The notes beneath the pieces were generated by a model. It did not search any database. It was not told the DNA's origin and saw nothing but the letters and a program-made list of their open reading frames with translations. A stretch of 64,000 nucleotides of DNA from the NCBI RefSeq assembly GCF_023667495.1, contig NZ_JAMOZL010000003.1, forward strand, positions 1 through 64,000. The letters are read 5' to 3'. Made by a program: the position numbers and the translations under genes. Every line of letters begins with the position of its first letter. Positions within the stretch are counted from its first letter, which is position 1. This document shows, piece by piece, positions 1-9,500 of the stretch. This DNA is from Dyadobacter sp. MSC1_007. Its GTDB lineage: Bacteria; Bacteroidota; Bacteroidia; Cytophagales; Spirosomataceae.

Positions 1-217
1 TATTTTCAACCATCGCCTTATAGCGGAACCTAGCATAATTGATCTGCCGCTCCACACGTCGATTATGCCTGTCATCCCATTCAGCATCAACCAGATGGGC
101 TAAAAGCTCATCGGCGGTGTAATCATCGGTTTTCCCGCTTTCCAAGCTGCTTTTAAAGGCATGGAACATGCCATGGAATTTGAGCTTGCGTAACTTCTCC
201 AATGTGTCGGTGTTCAT
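1..217 (-). CDS. istB: IstB-like ATP-binding protein, N-terminal part
   Basis: The minus-strand ATG at 217 opens a frame beginning MNTDTLEKLRKLKFHGMF that runs to the window edge (72 codons). The helical N terminus (LRKLKFHGMFHAFK, then an ELLAHLVDAEWDDR stretch) is typical of IstB, the AAA+ helper ATPase of IS21 transposition that works with IstA. It follows istA by 20 bp on the same strand, as expected for a co-transcribed pair. The Walker motifs would lie beyond the window, so intactness cannot be judged. Confidence 0.85.
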   Translation of the reverse strand, partial: MNTDTLEKLRKLKFHGMFHAFKSSLESGKTDDYTADELLAHLVDAEWDDRHNRRVERQINYARFRYKAMVEN

Positions 218-237
218 TGTATTATTTATTTAAAGGA

Positions 238-1803
238 TTACTGATAATAGTCTTCGCCCCTGATATTATCATGATGGGGCATGGGCAATTCGTCTGCAAA
301 CAGGCTGTCTTCATATTGGTCCATATTCTTTTCCAGTATTGTCTGGATCGTTTTGTAGTTGTAAATACCATAGCTGAGTGCCCTCTGGCACGCACTGATC
401 AACCTTTGTTCACCAGCCTTTTTCGCGAAGGATAAGATGCCCACGCAAGACCGGTAAGCCTGTTCGGGATGTTGTTTGCGGTCCAGGATTTTATGGATAT
501 ACAACCTGACGTCTTCGTGGATTGAGGAAGCCCATTCCAAAAACCGGTCTGGCGTCCAGTCGGTTACGAACCGATGTGTACTGGCCAGATGTTCTTTATC
601 GGTAGAATAATTGTAGGGGCTTTTGACACGCTGATGCAGGGCAATACGCTCGTAATGGTAATAAGCCTCAACCAAAGAGTTGGAAAACAGCAGTTTGATC
701 TTCTTTCCAATGAACCGGTAAGGCACGCTGTAATAGTGCTTGTCAACGCTCAGGCAGACATGCCCGTTTTTCATTACAGTGGCATGTAATTGCTTCTTGA
801 ACTCATACCGAAGCACAGGCAGCGGCGCCAGGGCTGAACGTTCTACTTCTTCGAACTGGAGCCTGCGGCTGTAATTACGGCCCCGTAGCAGTTGGTTGTT
901 ATGTGTCTCAAGGGCAATCCATATGGCTGCGTTTAGCTCAGAGAGTGAGCTGTAAACCTGCTTCCTCAAAGGGGCATAAATGCGGCTGTAAACGATTTTA
1001 ACAGCCCCTTCCACCAACGCCTTATCTCTTGGCCGATAAGCGCGGGCAGGCAATATGGTAGTCCCATAGTGATCGGCAAAGTCAGCAAAAGCTTCGTTTA
1101 GCGTTGGTTCGTATTTATTGCTTTTTATAACAGCTGCTTTAAGGTTGTCGGGAACAATCGCTGCCGGTACGCCACCGATATAGTGAAGCGTATTTTCACA
1201 GGCTGCGATTAGGTCTTCTTTTTGCTGGCTGTTGACCGCTTCCACATACGTAAGCTGGCTGGCCCCAAGGATAGCCACAAACACTTCGACCTCAGTTAAT
1301 TCACCGGTCTGCTTATCTACAATACTTAGTTTAACGCCTGCAAAATCAATATACAGCTTATCACCAGCCTTGTGGTCCTGGTGCATCACAGGGTTTACCC
1401 GGGCCTTCCAATTGGTCAGGTGGAAGCAAAACTGGCCGGGCCGCCGGGCGGTATATCCAAAACCATCAGGAAATTCCTTTTTATAGGCCTCCCAAAGCAT
1501 ATGGCGCGTGACACCAGTCCGTTTAAGCTCTTTATCAATGTGGGGAAAACAACGCTGCAGGTTCAGTAACCGGTCTTGGGGAGGCTGTTCTTTAACCGTT
1601 CCGAAGAAGTCGTCCAGCTCCTTGTCATTCAGCGTATTGACCTGTTCGAAGGTTAGCCCGCTCGCATCAAAAGTAGCCATGTACCTCTTTGCTGTATTGC
1701 GGGACACACCAGTTTGGGCTGCTATTGAAAGCTTACTACGCCCCTGGCTGTACATTCTTAGGATCTGTCTTATTTTACTCATGCTGATTGTCGAATTGGC
1801 CAT
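238..1803 (-). CDS. istA: IS21-family transposase IstA
   Basis: This 521-aa protein is of normal length for IstA. An N-terminal helix-turn-helix (about residues 9-45, SKIRQILRMYSQGRSKLSIA, then GVSRNTAKRYM) should bind the element ends. The retroviral-integrase-type core shows the DDE residues in context: D in LYIDFAGVK, D in IVPDNLKAAV and E in RDKALVEGAVK. The C-terminal part carries the usual beta-rich region (VDKHYYSVPYRFIGKK). It cuts and joins DNA with IstB as helper. The frame is uninterrupted, so the element may still be active. The next possible start, at M8, is also plausible. Confidence 0.93.
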   Translation of the reverse strand: MANSTISMSKIRQILRMYSQGRSKLSIAAQTGVSRNTAKRYMATFDASGLTFEQVNTLNDKELDDFFGTVKEQPPQDRLLNLQRCFPHIDKELKRTGVTRHMLWEAYKKEFPDGFGYTARRPGQFCFHLTNWKARVNPVMHQDHKAGDKLYIDFAGVKLSIVDKQTGELTEVEVFVAILGASQLTYVEAVNSQQKEDLIAACENTLHYIGGVPAAIVPDNLKAAVIKSNKYEPTLNEAFADFADHYGTTILPARAYRPRDKALVEGAVKIVYSRIYAPLRKQVYSSLSELNAAIWIALETHNNQLLRGRNYSRRLQFEEVERSALAPLPVLRYEFKKQLHATVMKNGHVCLSVDKHYYSVPYRFIGKKIKLLFSNSLVEAYYHYERIALHQRVKSPYNYSTDKEHLASTHRFVTDWTPDRFLEWASSIHEDVRLYIHKILDRKQHPEQAYRSCVGILSFAKKAGEQRLISACQRALSYGIYNYKTIQTILEKNMDQYEDSLFADELPMPHHDNIRGEDYYQ

Positions 1804-1866
1804 ACTTCACGCGATTGGTTCGCGTCAAAAGTAGGGTTGATTCTACAGCATCTTTTTGCTCTTCGG

Positions 1867-2009
1867 GGTGGTCAGTTTGCTCCGAATTCAGGTGGTCAAT
1901 TTACTCCGAACTCAGGTGGTCAGTTTACTCCGAATTGGGGTGGTCAATTTCACGCGGAACAGGTGGTCAGTTTAAACCGAATTGAGGTGGTCAGTTTCAC
2001 CGAATTTTC
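1867..2009 (-). repeat. Six tandem ~24-bp repeats at the IS21 end
   Basis: Six copies of a unit starting GGTGGTCA(G/A)TTT lie head to tail at 1867, 1891, 1915, 1939, 1962 and 1986. Spacing is 24 bp except one of 23. The fullest form is GGTGGTCAGTTTACTCCGAA. IS21 elements carry multiple transposase-binding repeats at their ends, and that is the likely role here. Six regular copies at one end is more than the two or three usually described. Confidence 0.85.
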
Positions 2010-2041
2010 CATTGTTAAGGGTCTACTCAGATCGTTTTGCT

Positions 2042-2939
2042 ATGAAAAAGCTTTTTTACCTGATCGTCATCACGCATTTCCTGGTTTGCTGTAAAAATAA
2101 GGAAATCGAGACCTTTCAAGGGCCGCCCGGGCCTAATGAAGGAGATACCAGCATTTACCATACTGACCACTACCGATTGACGAAGATCGTTAATTTCAGC
2201 AAATCGGATTCCAAAGAACCTCACGGATATGTGCAATTCACTTACGACGCTCAGGGAAACCTCACGCGTGAGGCCATGTACGATATGCCCGACGTGCTCT
2301 TCACATACAGGGCATATACTTACCGCAATGGTCGTATGGAGACCAAAAAAGTGTATGGTGGCGTTGTAAATAGCCTTACCTTGTCGACAACGAGCACCTA
2401 CACTTACGAAGGCGATCTGCTGATTCAAGAGGACATTCTGGATGACACAGGTACACTGTTGCGCTCGATCCATTGGGTGTATGCCAACCGGAAGCTCGTT
2501 GAAACTTACACCTGGTCGCAATCATCATAACTCAAAATACACTTACGATGGCAGGGGAAATGTTGTCAAGATGCAGGAGTATATGTATGACAACGAGCTT
2601 TCGAACACCGAAAACTACACTTACGACGACCGGAACCGTTTAATCAGGACGGAGCGGTTTGATCATCAGAATGCCCTGGAACTGATCACCATTAAGGAAT
2701 ACACAGGGAATAACACATTGCCTTCATCGGAAATGCATCAGAACGCTGCCGGAAACGCGAAATCTGGAAGAACATATGAGTTGGATGTCGCCGGCAACCA
2801 GATCCGTACTTTGATTGGTACTAATGTTGTGAATAAAAGAAAATACTACGGAAAGCTGCTTCGCGAAGAAATACTATATTCGCCTGAATGGGGTTTTACA
2901 GAAGTGGGCATGAACCGTTATGAGTATGAAAAGAAATAG
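2042..2939 (+). pseudogene. YD-repeat-type lipoprotein, frameshifted
   Basis: ATG at 2042 gives MKKLFYLIVITHFLVCCKNK, a lipoprotein signal with Cys in the lipobox, then a secreted region with YD-like strands (FTYDAQGNLTREAMYD). This frame ends at 2530. The protein clearly continues in the next frame from about 2520 (KYTYDGRGNVVKMQEYMYD, then NYTYDDRNRLIRTERF) to the stop at 2939. The two halves share the same repeat style (xYTYDxxGNxxxxxxY), so this is one gene of about 298 codons with a single indel near 2515-2535. An upstream in-frame ATG at 1982 lies inside the IS and is not the native start. A sequencing error could also explain the break. The IS21 insertion lies 30 bp upstream and has probably removed the native promoter. 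Confidence 0.75.
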
Positions 2940-2976
2940 CTTTTGAATCTAATCGCTTGAAGGGTTGCTGTACCTG

Positions 2977-3103
2977 GCGCTATATTCCGTTTGAGAAAGC
3001 CGAAAAATCAGCGCTTTTCATCTGAAAGTGCTTTGGGAAGGACTCGAACAGATGAGTCAGAAAGCTTAGGGAGTCGAGGACTGTTGGTGACAGTCCTTTT
3101 TTG
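2977..3103 (+). repeat. Cassette remnant (3' end of small ORF plus terminator)
   Basis: This stretch matches the last ~90 bp of the small ORF at 40079-40366, through its terminator. Shared segments include ATCTGAAAGTGCTTTGGGAA and GGACTGTTGGTGACAGTCCT. The reading frame is broken (one base missing around 3020), and no leader or start region remains. It is one of three truncated copies in the window. Confidence 0.8.
3078..3102 (+). terminator. Rho-independent terminator of cassette remnant
   Basis: Stem GGACTGT / ACAGTCC with loop TGGTG, followed by six T. The same hairpin ends the other cassette copies. Confidence 0.8.
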
Positions 3104-3178
3104 TTGTCCGCTTTCGGCTCATGACTGTTTAAAAATCAGCTCAAAAACATTGAAAGTTGATCCGTAATTAGATCATAT

Positions 3179-3273
3179 ATGAGCTATAATTGGATTACGG
3201 CTCATTTAAGCAGAGATTATAGCTCATTTTTTGTTAAATTTGAACTTTAATTCGATGTTAAATGAGCCGTAAT
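3179..3273 (+). promoter_or_regulatory. Four operator-like 12-bp sites upstream of the Fic gene
   Basis: The consensus ATTA(T/C)(A/G)GCTCAT occurs four times: 3179-3190 (reverse), 3194-3205 (forward), 3216-3227 (forward) and 3262-3273 (reverse). Sites 1 and 2 form an inverted pair 3 bp apart; sites 3 and 4 form an inverted pair 34 bp apart. The last site ends one base before the start codon at 3275. The next protein begins with a winged helix-turn-helix, so autoregulation by that protein is the simplest reading. Confidence 0.7.
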
Positions 3274-3274
3274 C

Positions 3275-4309
3275 ATGTCACGAATAGATTCTGATATACT
3301 TCATTTCGTAAAGGATCATCCCTTATGTTCTTCCGTTGAGATCCATAAAACTGTGGGCAGAGGTTCTTTCGCGACAACCAAAAGAGCAATTGCCGCACTG
3401 GTTGAGACAGGCCAGCTATTGGCTGAGGGTCGAACGCGAGCGACAAGGTATGTGGTTAGCCCGGCAAATAAGCTTTTTGGTCAATTGGACATGGCTGTTT
3501 ATTTCGAACAGGAAATAGACGAGCGGAAGATTCGGGAAGATTTCAATTTCCAGTTGATCACCGAGGTACTATGGGATGTAGATCTATTCACGGTCGACGA
3601 AGCAGATCGGCTGCAACGGTTGCAAGGAGAGTTCCGCAATAATGTTGCCGAGATGAGCCCGGCCGCCTACAGTAAGGAAATGGAAAGGCTCGCTATTGAT
3701 CTAAGTTGGAAGTCCTCACAAATCGAAGGTAATACCTATTCGCTGCTTGAGACCGAACGGTTATTAAAGGAGAAGGAAACTGCCGCCGGTAAACCCAAGG
3801 ATGATGCGACCATGCTGTTAAATCACAAAGAAGCGCTGAATTTCATTGTAGAGAACCCTGATTACGTAGTGCCTTTGTCAATCGCACGAATCGAAGACAT
3901 CCATAGCATTCTCATTAAGGACCTTGACGTTGAACGCAATATCAGGCGAAGGCGTGTAGGTATTTCTGGGACAAATTATAAGCCGCTTGACAATGAGCAC
4001 CAGATCAGGGAAGCTCTGGAAGATATGTGTAGATTGATCAATCGAAAAAAAAACGTGTTTGAAAAATCTTTACTGGCCTTGGTATTGCTGTCATATATTC
4101 AGGCATTCAATGACGGGAATAAACGAACAGCACGCATTGTTAGTAATGCGATACTGATTGCTCACCAATATTGCCCTATCTCTTTCAGGACTGTCGACGC
4201 AGTTGAATATAAAAAAGCGATGCTGGTCTTTTACGAGCAGAATAATATAAGCCCGTTTAAAAAAATATTCATTGACCAATTCAACTTCGCGGTGAAGACC
4301 TATTTCTAA
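3275..4309 (+). CDS. Winged-helix Fic family protein with atypical Fic motif
   Basis: This 344-aa protein starts with a winged helix-turn-helix (about residues 5-60), then a helical region holding SSQIEGN, which fits the inhibitory-helix pattern S/TxxxE(G/N). The Fic core motif near residue 275 reads QAFNDGNKRTAR. Compared with HxFx(D/E)GNGRxxR, the catalytic histidine is Gln and the last Gly of the loop is Lys. Fic enzymes transfer AMP or other nucleotide parts to hydroxyl groups. Loss of His suggests altered or no transferase activity; as far as I recall, wHTH-Fic relatives in Bacteroidota also carry IQxF here, so this may be a family trait. Four operator-like repeats upstream point to a DNA-binding, self-regulating role. 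Confidence 0.85.
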   Translation: MSRIDSDILHFVKDHPLCSSVEIHKTVGRGSFATTKRAIAALVETGQLLAEGRTRATRYVVSPANKLFGQLDMAVYFEQEIDERKIREDFNFQLITEVLWDVDLFTVDEADRLQRLQGEFRNNVAEMSPAAYSKEMERLAIDLSWKSSQIEGNTYSLLETERLLKEKETAAGKPKDDATMLLNHKEALNFIVENPDYVVPLSIARIEDIHSILIKDLDVERNIRRRRVGISGTNYKPLDNEHQIREALEDMCRLINRKKNVFEKSLLALVLLSYIQAFNDGNKRTARIVSNAILIAHQYCPISFRTVDAVEYKKAMLVFYEQNNISPFKKIFIDQFNFAVKTYF

Positions 4310-4325
4310 GCACCAATCACACCCG

Positions 4326-4574
4326 TCAACACCCCGAATACTCAGGCCTGAAAATCCCATTCAGCGCAATAATCGTTTTTTCCACAATCGTCCTGCCATC
4401 TTGTAGTTCAATGTAAGGATTTGGATCGTCAGCGTAAATCTCCTTTATGACCCCCTCAGCCCGTTCCAGTCCGTTGATGTCCAGGATCATTTCCGCTTTT
4501 GCTCCGCGGTTTTTGCAATCTATTAGCATTTCTATAAAGCTCTCATTTACTGATAATGTCGTGCGTAAGTCCAT
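4326..4574 (-). CDS. Hypothetical small protein (82 aa)
   Basis: The frame MDLRTTLSVNESFIEMLIDC has no signal peptide or membrane span and an acidic, mixed alpha/beta composition (ILDINGLERAEGVIKEIYAD, then IELQDGRTIVEK). The latter part resembles small beta-strand proteins that respond to hydroxyl or ligand contacts, but I do not recognise a family. It converges with the Fic gene (16 bp between stops) and diverges from the ABC-F gene. Uninterrupted coding in a gap otherwise free of genes supports it moderately. Confidence 0.6.
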   Translation of the reverse strand: MDLRTTLSVNESFIEMLIDCKNRGAKAEMILDINGLERAEGVIKEIYADDPNPYIELQDGRTIVEKTIIALNGIFRPEYSGC

Positions 4575-4695
4575 ATATTATAGTTGCTTGTCTGGTTGTA
4601 AGGCAGTTAGGTAGAACGCAATGTCCTTACTTTTATACGCTACTAATTAACATTTGGTTCAATGACTTTTTTCGTTTCTTTCAATCGTATCATCG

Positions 4696-4703
4696 TACCT
4701 TTG
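4696..4703 (+). promoter_or_regulatory. Bacteroidota -7 box (TACCTTTG) for the ABC-F gene
   Basis: TACCTTTG matches the TAnnTTTG consensus and lies 20 bp before the ATG at 4724. A clear -33 TTG is not seen at the expected distance. Confidence 0.55.
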
Positions 4704-4723
4704 CGGCTTCAAAAAATGAGACG

Positions 4724-6361
4724 ATGATTACAGTTGAGAATTTGGCCGTTGAATTTAGCGGTTCTGTCCTTTTTAGCGAAGTTTCCTTCGTTATTAATCC
4801 TACTGACAAAATTGCCCTGATGGGTAAGAATGGAGCCGGGAAATCCACAATGATGAAAATTATTGCTGGCGAACAAAAAGCGAATCGCGGCCATGTACGA
4901 GCGCCCAAAGACGCCGTGATCGCGTATTTGCCGCAACATTTATTGACCGAAGATAACTGTACCGTTTTCGAAGAAGCGGCCAAAGCATTCAAGCAGGTTT
5001 TTGAAATGCGTGCCGAAATGGAAAAGCTGAATCTTGCGCTCGAAACCCGCACGGATTACGAGAGCGATGAATATATGGCGATCATCGAACAGGTTACCGA
5101 ACTGGGTGAAAAATATTACCAACTGGAAGAAGTCAATTATGACGCTGAGGTTGAAAAAGCCTTGAAAGGATTGGGATTCCGGCCGGAAGATTTTCAGCGG
5201 CAAACCAAGGAATTTAGTGGAGGATGGCGGATGCGCATTGAGCTTGCCAAAATACTATTGCAAAAGCCAGACCTTATTTTGCTCGATGAGCCTACCAACC
5301 ATATTGACATCGAATCCGTAATGTGGCTGGAAGATTTTTTGGTGAATAAGGCCAATGCGGTAATGGTTATTTCCCACGACCGTGCCTTCATCGACAATAT
5401 CACCAACCGCACCATTGAAGTAACTATGGGGCGGATTTTTGACTATAAGGCCAACTATTCGCATTACCTGGTGCTGCGTGAGGAGCGTAGGTCACACCAG
5501 ATTAAGGCATATCAGGAACAGCAGAAAATGATTGCCGATAATATGCAATTCATCGAACGCTTCCGCGGGACATACTCCAAAACCAACCAGGTTTCCTCCC
5601 GCGAACGCATGCTGGAAAAACTGGAAATTATTGAAATTGATGAAATCGATAATTCGGCCCTGAAACTTCGTTTTCCACCTTCGCCACGGTCAGGGGACTA
5701 TCCGGTTACCGTGAAAGATGTGTCAAAATCCTACGGCGATCATGTCGTGTTCAAAAACGCAAGCATGACCATTTCGAGAGGGGAAAAGGTATCGTTTGTA
5801 GGCCGGAATGGGGAAGGTAAATCTACAATGATCAAGGCCATCATGGGCCAGATCAATGTGGACGGAACCTGCCAGCTTGGGCATAATGTGAAGGTGGGCT
5901 ACTTTGCCCAAAACCAGGCATCCTTACTGGATCCCAGCCTGACTATTTTTCAAACGGTGGACGAGGTCGCAGAAGGGGACGTAAGAACCCAGATCAAAAA
6001 TATTTTGGGAGCGTTTATGTTTCAGGGCGAAGATATCGACAAGAAAGTAAGTGTATTATCGGGCGGAGAAAAAACGCGCCTTGCCATGGTGAAGCTGCTT
6101 CTGGAACCTGTAAACCTGTTGATTCTCGATGAACCTACAAACCACCTGGATTTAAAGTCAAAGGATGTTTTGAAAGAAGCACTCAGAAACTTCGATGGAA
6201 CACTGGTGCTGGTTTCCCACGACCGTGACTTTTTACAAGGGTTATCACAGAAGGTTTTTGAGTTTAAAGACAAACGTGTGATTGAGCATTTCGAGACTAT
6301 TGATGCATTTTTGGAGCGGAATAGGATCAAGAGTATTGCGGATTTGCAATTGGCGAGGTAG
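4724..6361 (+). CDS. ABC-F family ATP-binding protein
   Basis: Two ABC ATPase domains in one 545-aa chain without membrane spans define the ABC-F class. Domain 1 has Walker A GKNGAGKST (residues 34-42), signature FSGGW and LILLDEPTNHID. Domain 2 has GRNGEGKST, VLSGGEKTRL and LLILDEPTNHLDL. The linker between them (about residues 245-330) is charged and helical. ABC-F proteins act on ribosomes (translation factors such as EttA/Uup types, or antibiotic-protection proteins); which subtype this is cannot be told by eye. The start at 4724 (MITVENL) is chosen because it matches the family N terminus and follows a -7 box; the frame stays open upstream to 4556. Confidence 0.93.
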   Translation: MITVENLAVEFSGSVLFSEVSFVINPTDKIALMGKNGAGKSTMMKIIAGEQKANRGHVRAPKDAVIAYLPQHLLTEDNCTVFEEAAKAFKQVFEMRAEMEKLNLALETRTDYESDEYMAIIEQVTELGEKYYQLEEVNYDAEVEKALKGLGFRPEDFQRQTKEFSGGWRMRIELAKILLQKPDLILLDEPTNHIDIESVMWLEDFLVNKANAVMVISHDRAFIDNITNRTIEVTMGRIFDYKANYSHYLVLREERRSHQIKAYQEQQKMIADNMQFIERFRGTYSKTNQVSSRERMLEKLEIIEIDEIDNSALKLRFPPSPRSGDYPVTVKDVSKSYGDHVVFKNASMTISRGEKVSFVGRNGEGKSTMIKAIMGQINVDGTCQLGHNVKVGYFAQNQASLLDPSLTIFQTVDEVAEGDVRTQIKNILGAFMFQGEDIDKKVSVLSGGEKTRLAMVKLLLEPVNLLILDEPTNHLDLKSKDVLKEALRNFDGTLVLVSHDRDFLQGLSQKVFEFKDKRVIEHFETIDAFLERNRIKSIADLQLAR

Positions 6362-6519
6362 GGGGTTAGGGCGATAAGAATATTCTGACGGAGGGGCTTA
6401 ATATACCGTCAATTCTTTTACTTAAACAATAAGCTATAAATTAGTAACTCCAAGTATATTCGTTATATCGGTTGCTTATTACCCACTAATAATTATCTAT
6501 TGTACATTTAAAATTGCCG

Positions 6520-9500
6520 ATGAAAAAACTTTACAAGTACCTCTTTATTCCTCTATTTGTATTTAGCATTTGGATCCTTCAAAAGGACAACAAAACGTTT
6601 TCTCCCGGAAAAACATCAAACAAACTTTCTCAAACAACAAAATCAAACAATAATACCCTTCTTCCCGACAGCGCGGCTATCCGTAACATCAGGAAGGTAA
6701 TTGCAAATAGGGAATATCACATCAGCTACGACGATCAAACGCATAGTTTCCAAAGTCCCAACCGCAAGCAAAACCTGCGCGCAACCTACGAGCCTGGTGC
6801 CCTGACGATCCGGAAACGTATCGATTCCACCGATTCGGGATTTACAATAAAGCTTTTGAATGAAGGTGTGTTTGCCGATGAAAAACTGATTTATGCCGTG
6901 GCGCCGGAAAGTGCCATCACGCATTCGGAAAACAAGATTTTGATCGACCATGGGCATTTTTCGGAAGAGTTTATCAATAGCGAAGAAGGCATCCGCCAGA
7001 ATTTCATTGTTGAGCAGGCACCTGAGGGTGTAAAGTCGCTGGAAGTAAAATTGGCTGTTTCAGGCGCAACAGTACGTGATATGGGGCAAAACGAGCTGCA
7101 TTTCATAACGGGCGCAGAGGGCGATCTGTCCAATAAACTTGTCTACAATGGATTGAAATGCTGGGATGCGGAGGGAAAAATACTCGACGCGACACTTGCC
7201 TATGCCAACGACAGAATTGAAATCAAAGTCGGAGTAGAAAACGCAAGCTTCCCAGTAACGATCGACCCACTGACAAATAGCATCGCGGATCACGCGAATA
7301 AGATTCTTGAAATACATCAGACCTCTGCCTGGATGGGTTATGCCGTTTCCAGCGCAGGAGATGTGAATGGAGATGGATACAGCGATGTCATCGTGGGTGC
7401 GCCTAAATATGACAACGGCCAAACCGACGAAGGGGCCGCATTCGTGTTTCCGGGCAGTGCTGCGGGTATCAGCCTCGCAGCAAAAGTCCTGCAAAGCAAT
7501 CAAGTGAATGCGCAAATGGGCACGTCGGTGTCGAGCGCTGGGGATGTTAACAAGGATGGTTACAGCGATATACTGATAGGAGCGCCTTACCATGACGGCG
7601 GGCAGACAGACGAAGGCGCGGTATTCGTATACCTGGGCAGCCAAGCTGGTATCAGTGAAACACCCTCCAAAAGCCTGGAAATTAATCAGACCGGTGCGAA
7701 CTTCGGTATTTCCGTGGCTATGGCCGGAGATGTCAACGGCGACGGGCACAGTGATATCCTGGTCGGCGCGCATCAGTACGATAACGGCCAGCTTAATGAA
7801 GGCGCGGCATTCCTTTTTTATGGCAATACTGCGAGTGTCAGTTTAGCTGCCGTGGCGCTGGAAGCCAACCAGGCAGGTGCCATGATGGGATATGCTGTTT
7901 CTTCGGCCGGTGATGTAACCGGCGACGGTTTCACGGATGTGATGGTCGGTGCGCGGCTGTACTCGAACGGACAGGCATATGAAGGTGCCGTTTTTATTTA
8001 CAGAGGAAGCGCTGCTGGGCTGGTCACAGCTAACCCTTACCGCCTCGAATCCGACCAGATCGATGCGCGGTTCGGTCACTCCATTGCCCCGGCAGGGGAT
8101 GTAAACGGCGATCAAGTTGCGGATATAATTGTAGGTGCATACCTGTACGATGCCGCCCAAGTAAACCAGGGTGCCGCATTCCTGTATTTCGGGACATCCA
8201 ATCCACAAGAGCCGGTATACCGCAAGGCGATATTGATCCCGCTGCAACAGCGGGAAGCTCAATTCGGATGGACAGTTGCCGCAGCGGGCGACGTCAATGG
8301 CGACGGCTTCTCTGATTTTATGGTTGGGGCGCGATATTACGACAGTGAGAAACTCAATGAAGGTGGCGTATTCATCTACTATGGTGATCTTTCCAGGGAG
8401 TATAATGGGTCGGATATAATGATCACAGGCCACCAAGGGAATGCCTGGATGGGCTCCGCGCTGGCACCGGCAGGTGACGTGAACGGGGACGGTTACAGCG
8501 ACCTGATCATCGGTGCGTATGCATACGACAATGGACAGACCGACGAAGGTACCGCTCTGATTTACCATGGTGGTGGCTTAACCGGCAACGAGAGCGCCGG
8601 AACCTGGCTGTACGACTCGGTAGCTTCGAGACGGTTCGGATCGGTGGTGGCCGACGCCGGTGATATCAATGGCGATGGATTCGATGACGTACTCATCAGT
8701 GCACCAGGAACCGATGCCGCCGCGACGGGCAGGACCTGCATCGTTTACGGCTCGCCATACGGCATTCACGAGGCCTGGTTTTCAGAAAAAATGACCATCC
8801 CATTCGGTCGTACCGTCGCGGGCGCAGGCGATATCAATGGCGACGGCTATGCAGATATTATTATCGGTAATCCCAATTACACCAACTCCGGAAACGGGGG
8901 CGAAGCAAGGATTTACTATGGTTCCTCAGTTGGCCTCAACACCATCAATTACGTTACGCTGACAGAACCATCCAATGGTTCATTATTTGGAGCTGCGGTT
9001 TCCAGTGCCACAGATCTGAATGGCGACCATTATGCAGATATCGTGATCGGCGCACCGAAATACAAGGTCAACAATGAAGTACGAGGAGCCGCATTCGTGT
9101 ATTACGGCGCTCCGACGGGTTTGATCACTACTCCCAAAATCCTGCCGGGCAAAAGCATCAATGCCAGCATGGGTGCCGCAGTAGCCGGCCTGGGCGATAC
9201 CAACGGCGATGGGTTCGACGACCTGATCGTAGGGGCGCCGACAACGAATACTCCTGCGGTGGAAGCGGGTGCGGCCTGGGTCTATTACGGATCTGCCAAC
9301 GGCGTAGACAATTCTACCACCTTCCTTAAAACTGACTATGGTTATACTCATTTCGGTACATCAGTGGCAGCTGCGGGTGATGTTAACGGAGATGGTTTTT
9401 CCGATGCCGTGGTGGGTATCCCGGGCTGGGAAATTTCAAAATCGGGTGCTATCGCGGTGTACCTCGGTCAACCGGCCGGGTTGCAAGAGACGTATAAGCA

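Larger units (their letters stand above)
1..2011 (-). mobile_element. IS21-family insertion sequence (partial, cut by window start)
   Basis: The element holds istA (238-1803) followed on the minus strand by istB (217 down to the window edge), the usual IS21 order, plus a set of short direct repeats at the istA-proximal end (1867-2009). The outer end is placed near 2011, because the reverse complement there starts TGGAAAATTCGG and the repeats stop; this boundary is inferred, and the other end lies outside the window. The element sits about 30 bp before the start codon of the lipoprotein gene at 2042. Confidence 0.85.

Noticed and set aside
1867..2009. CRISPR array
   Set aside because: Units are contiguous with no spacers and lie at the end of an IS21 element.
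3078..3102. Unrelated ordinary terminators at 3078, 10751, 27654 and 40375
   Set aside because: Stem and loop are identical and the preceding coding text matches as well, so they are copies of one cassette end.
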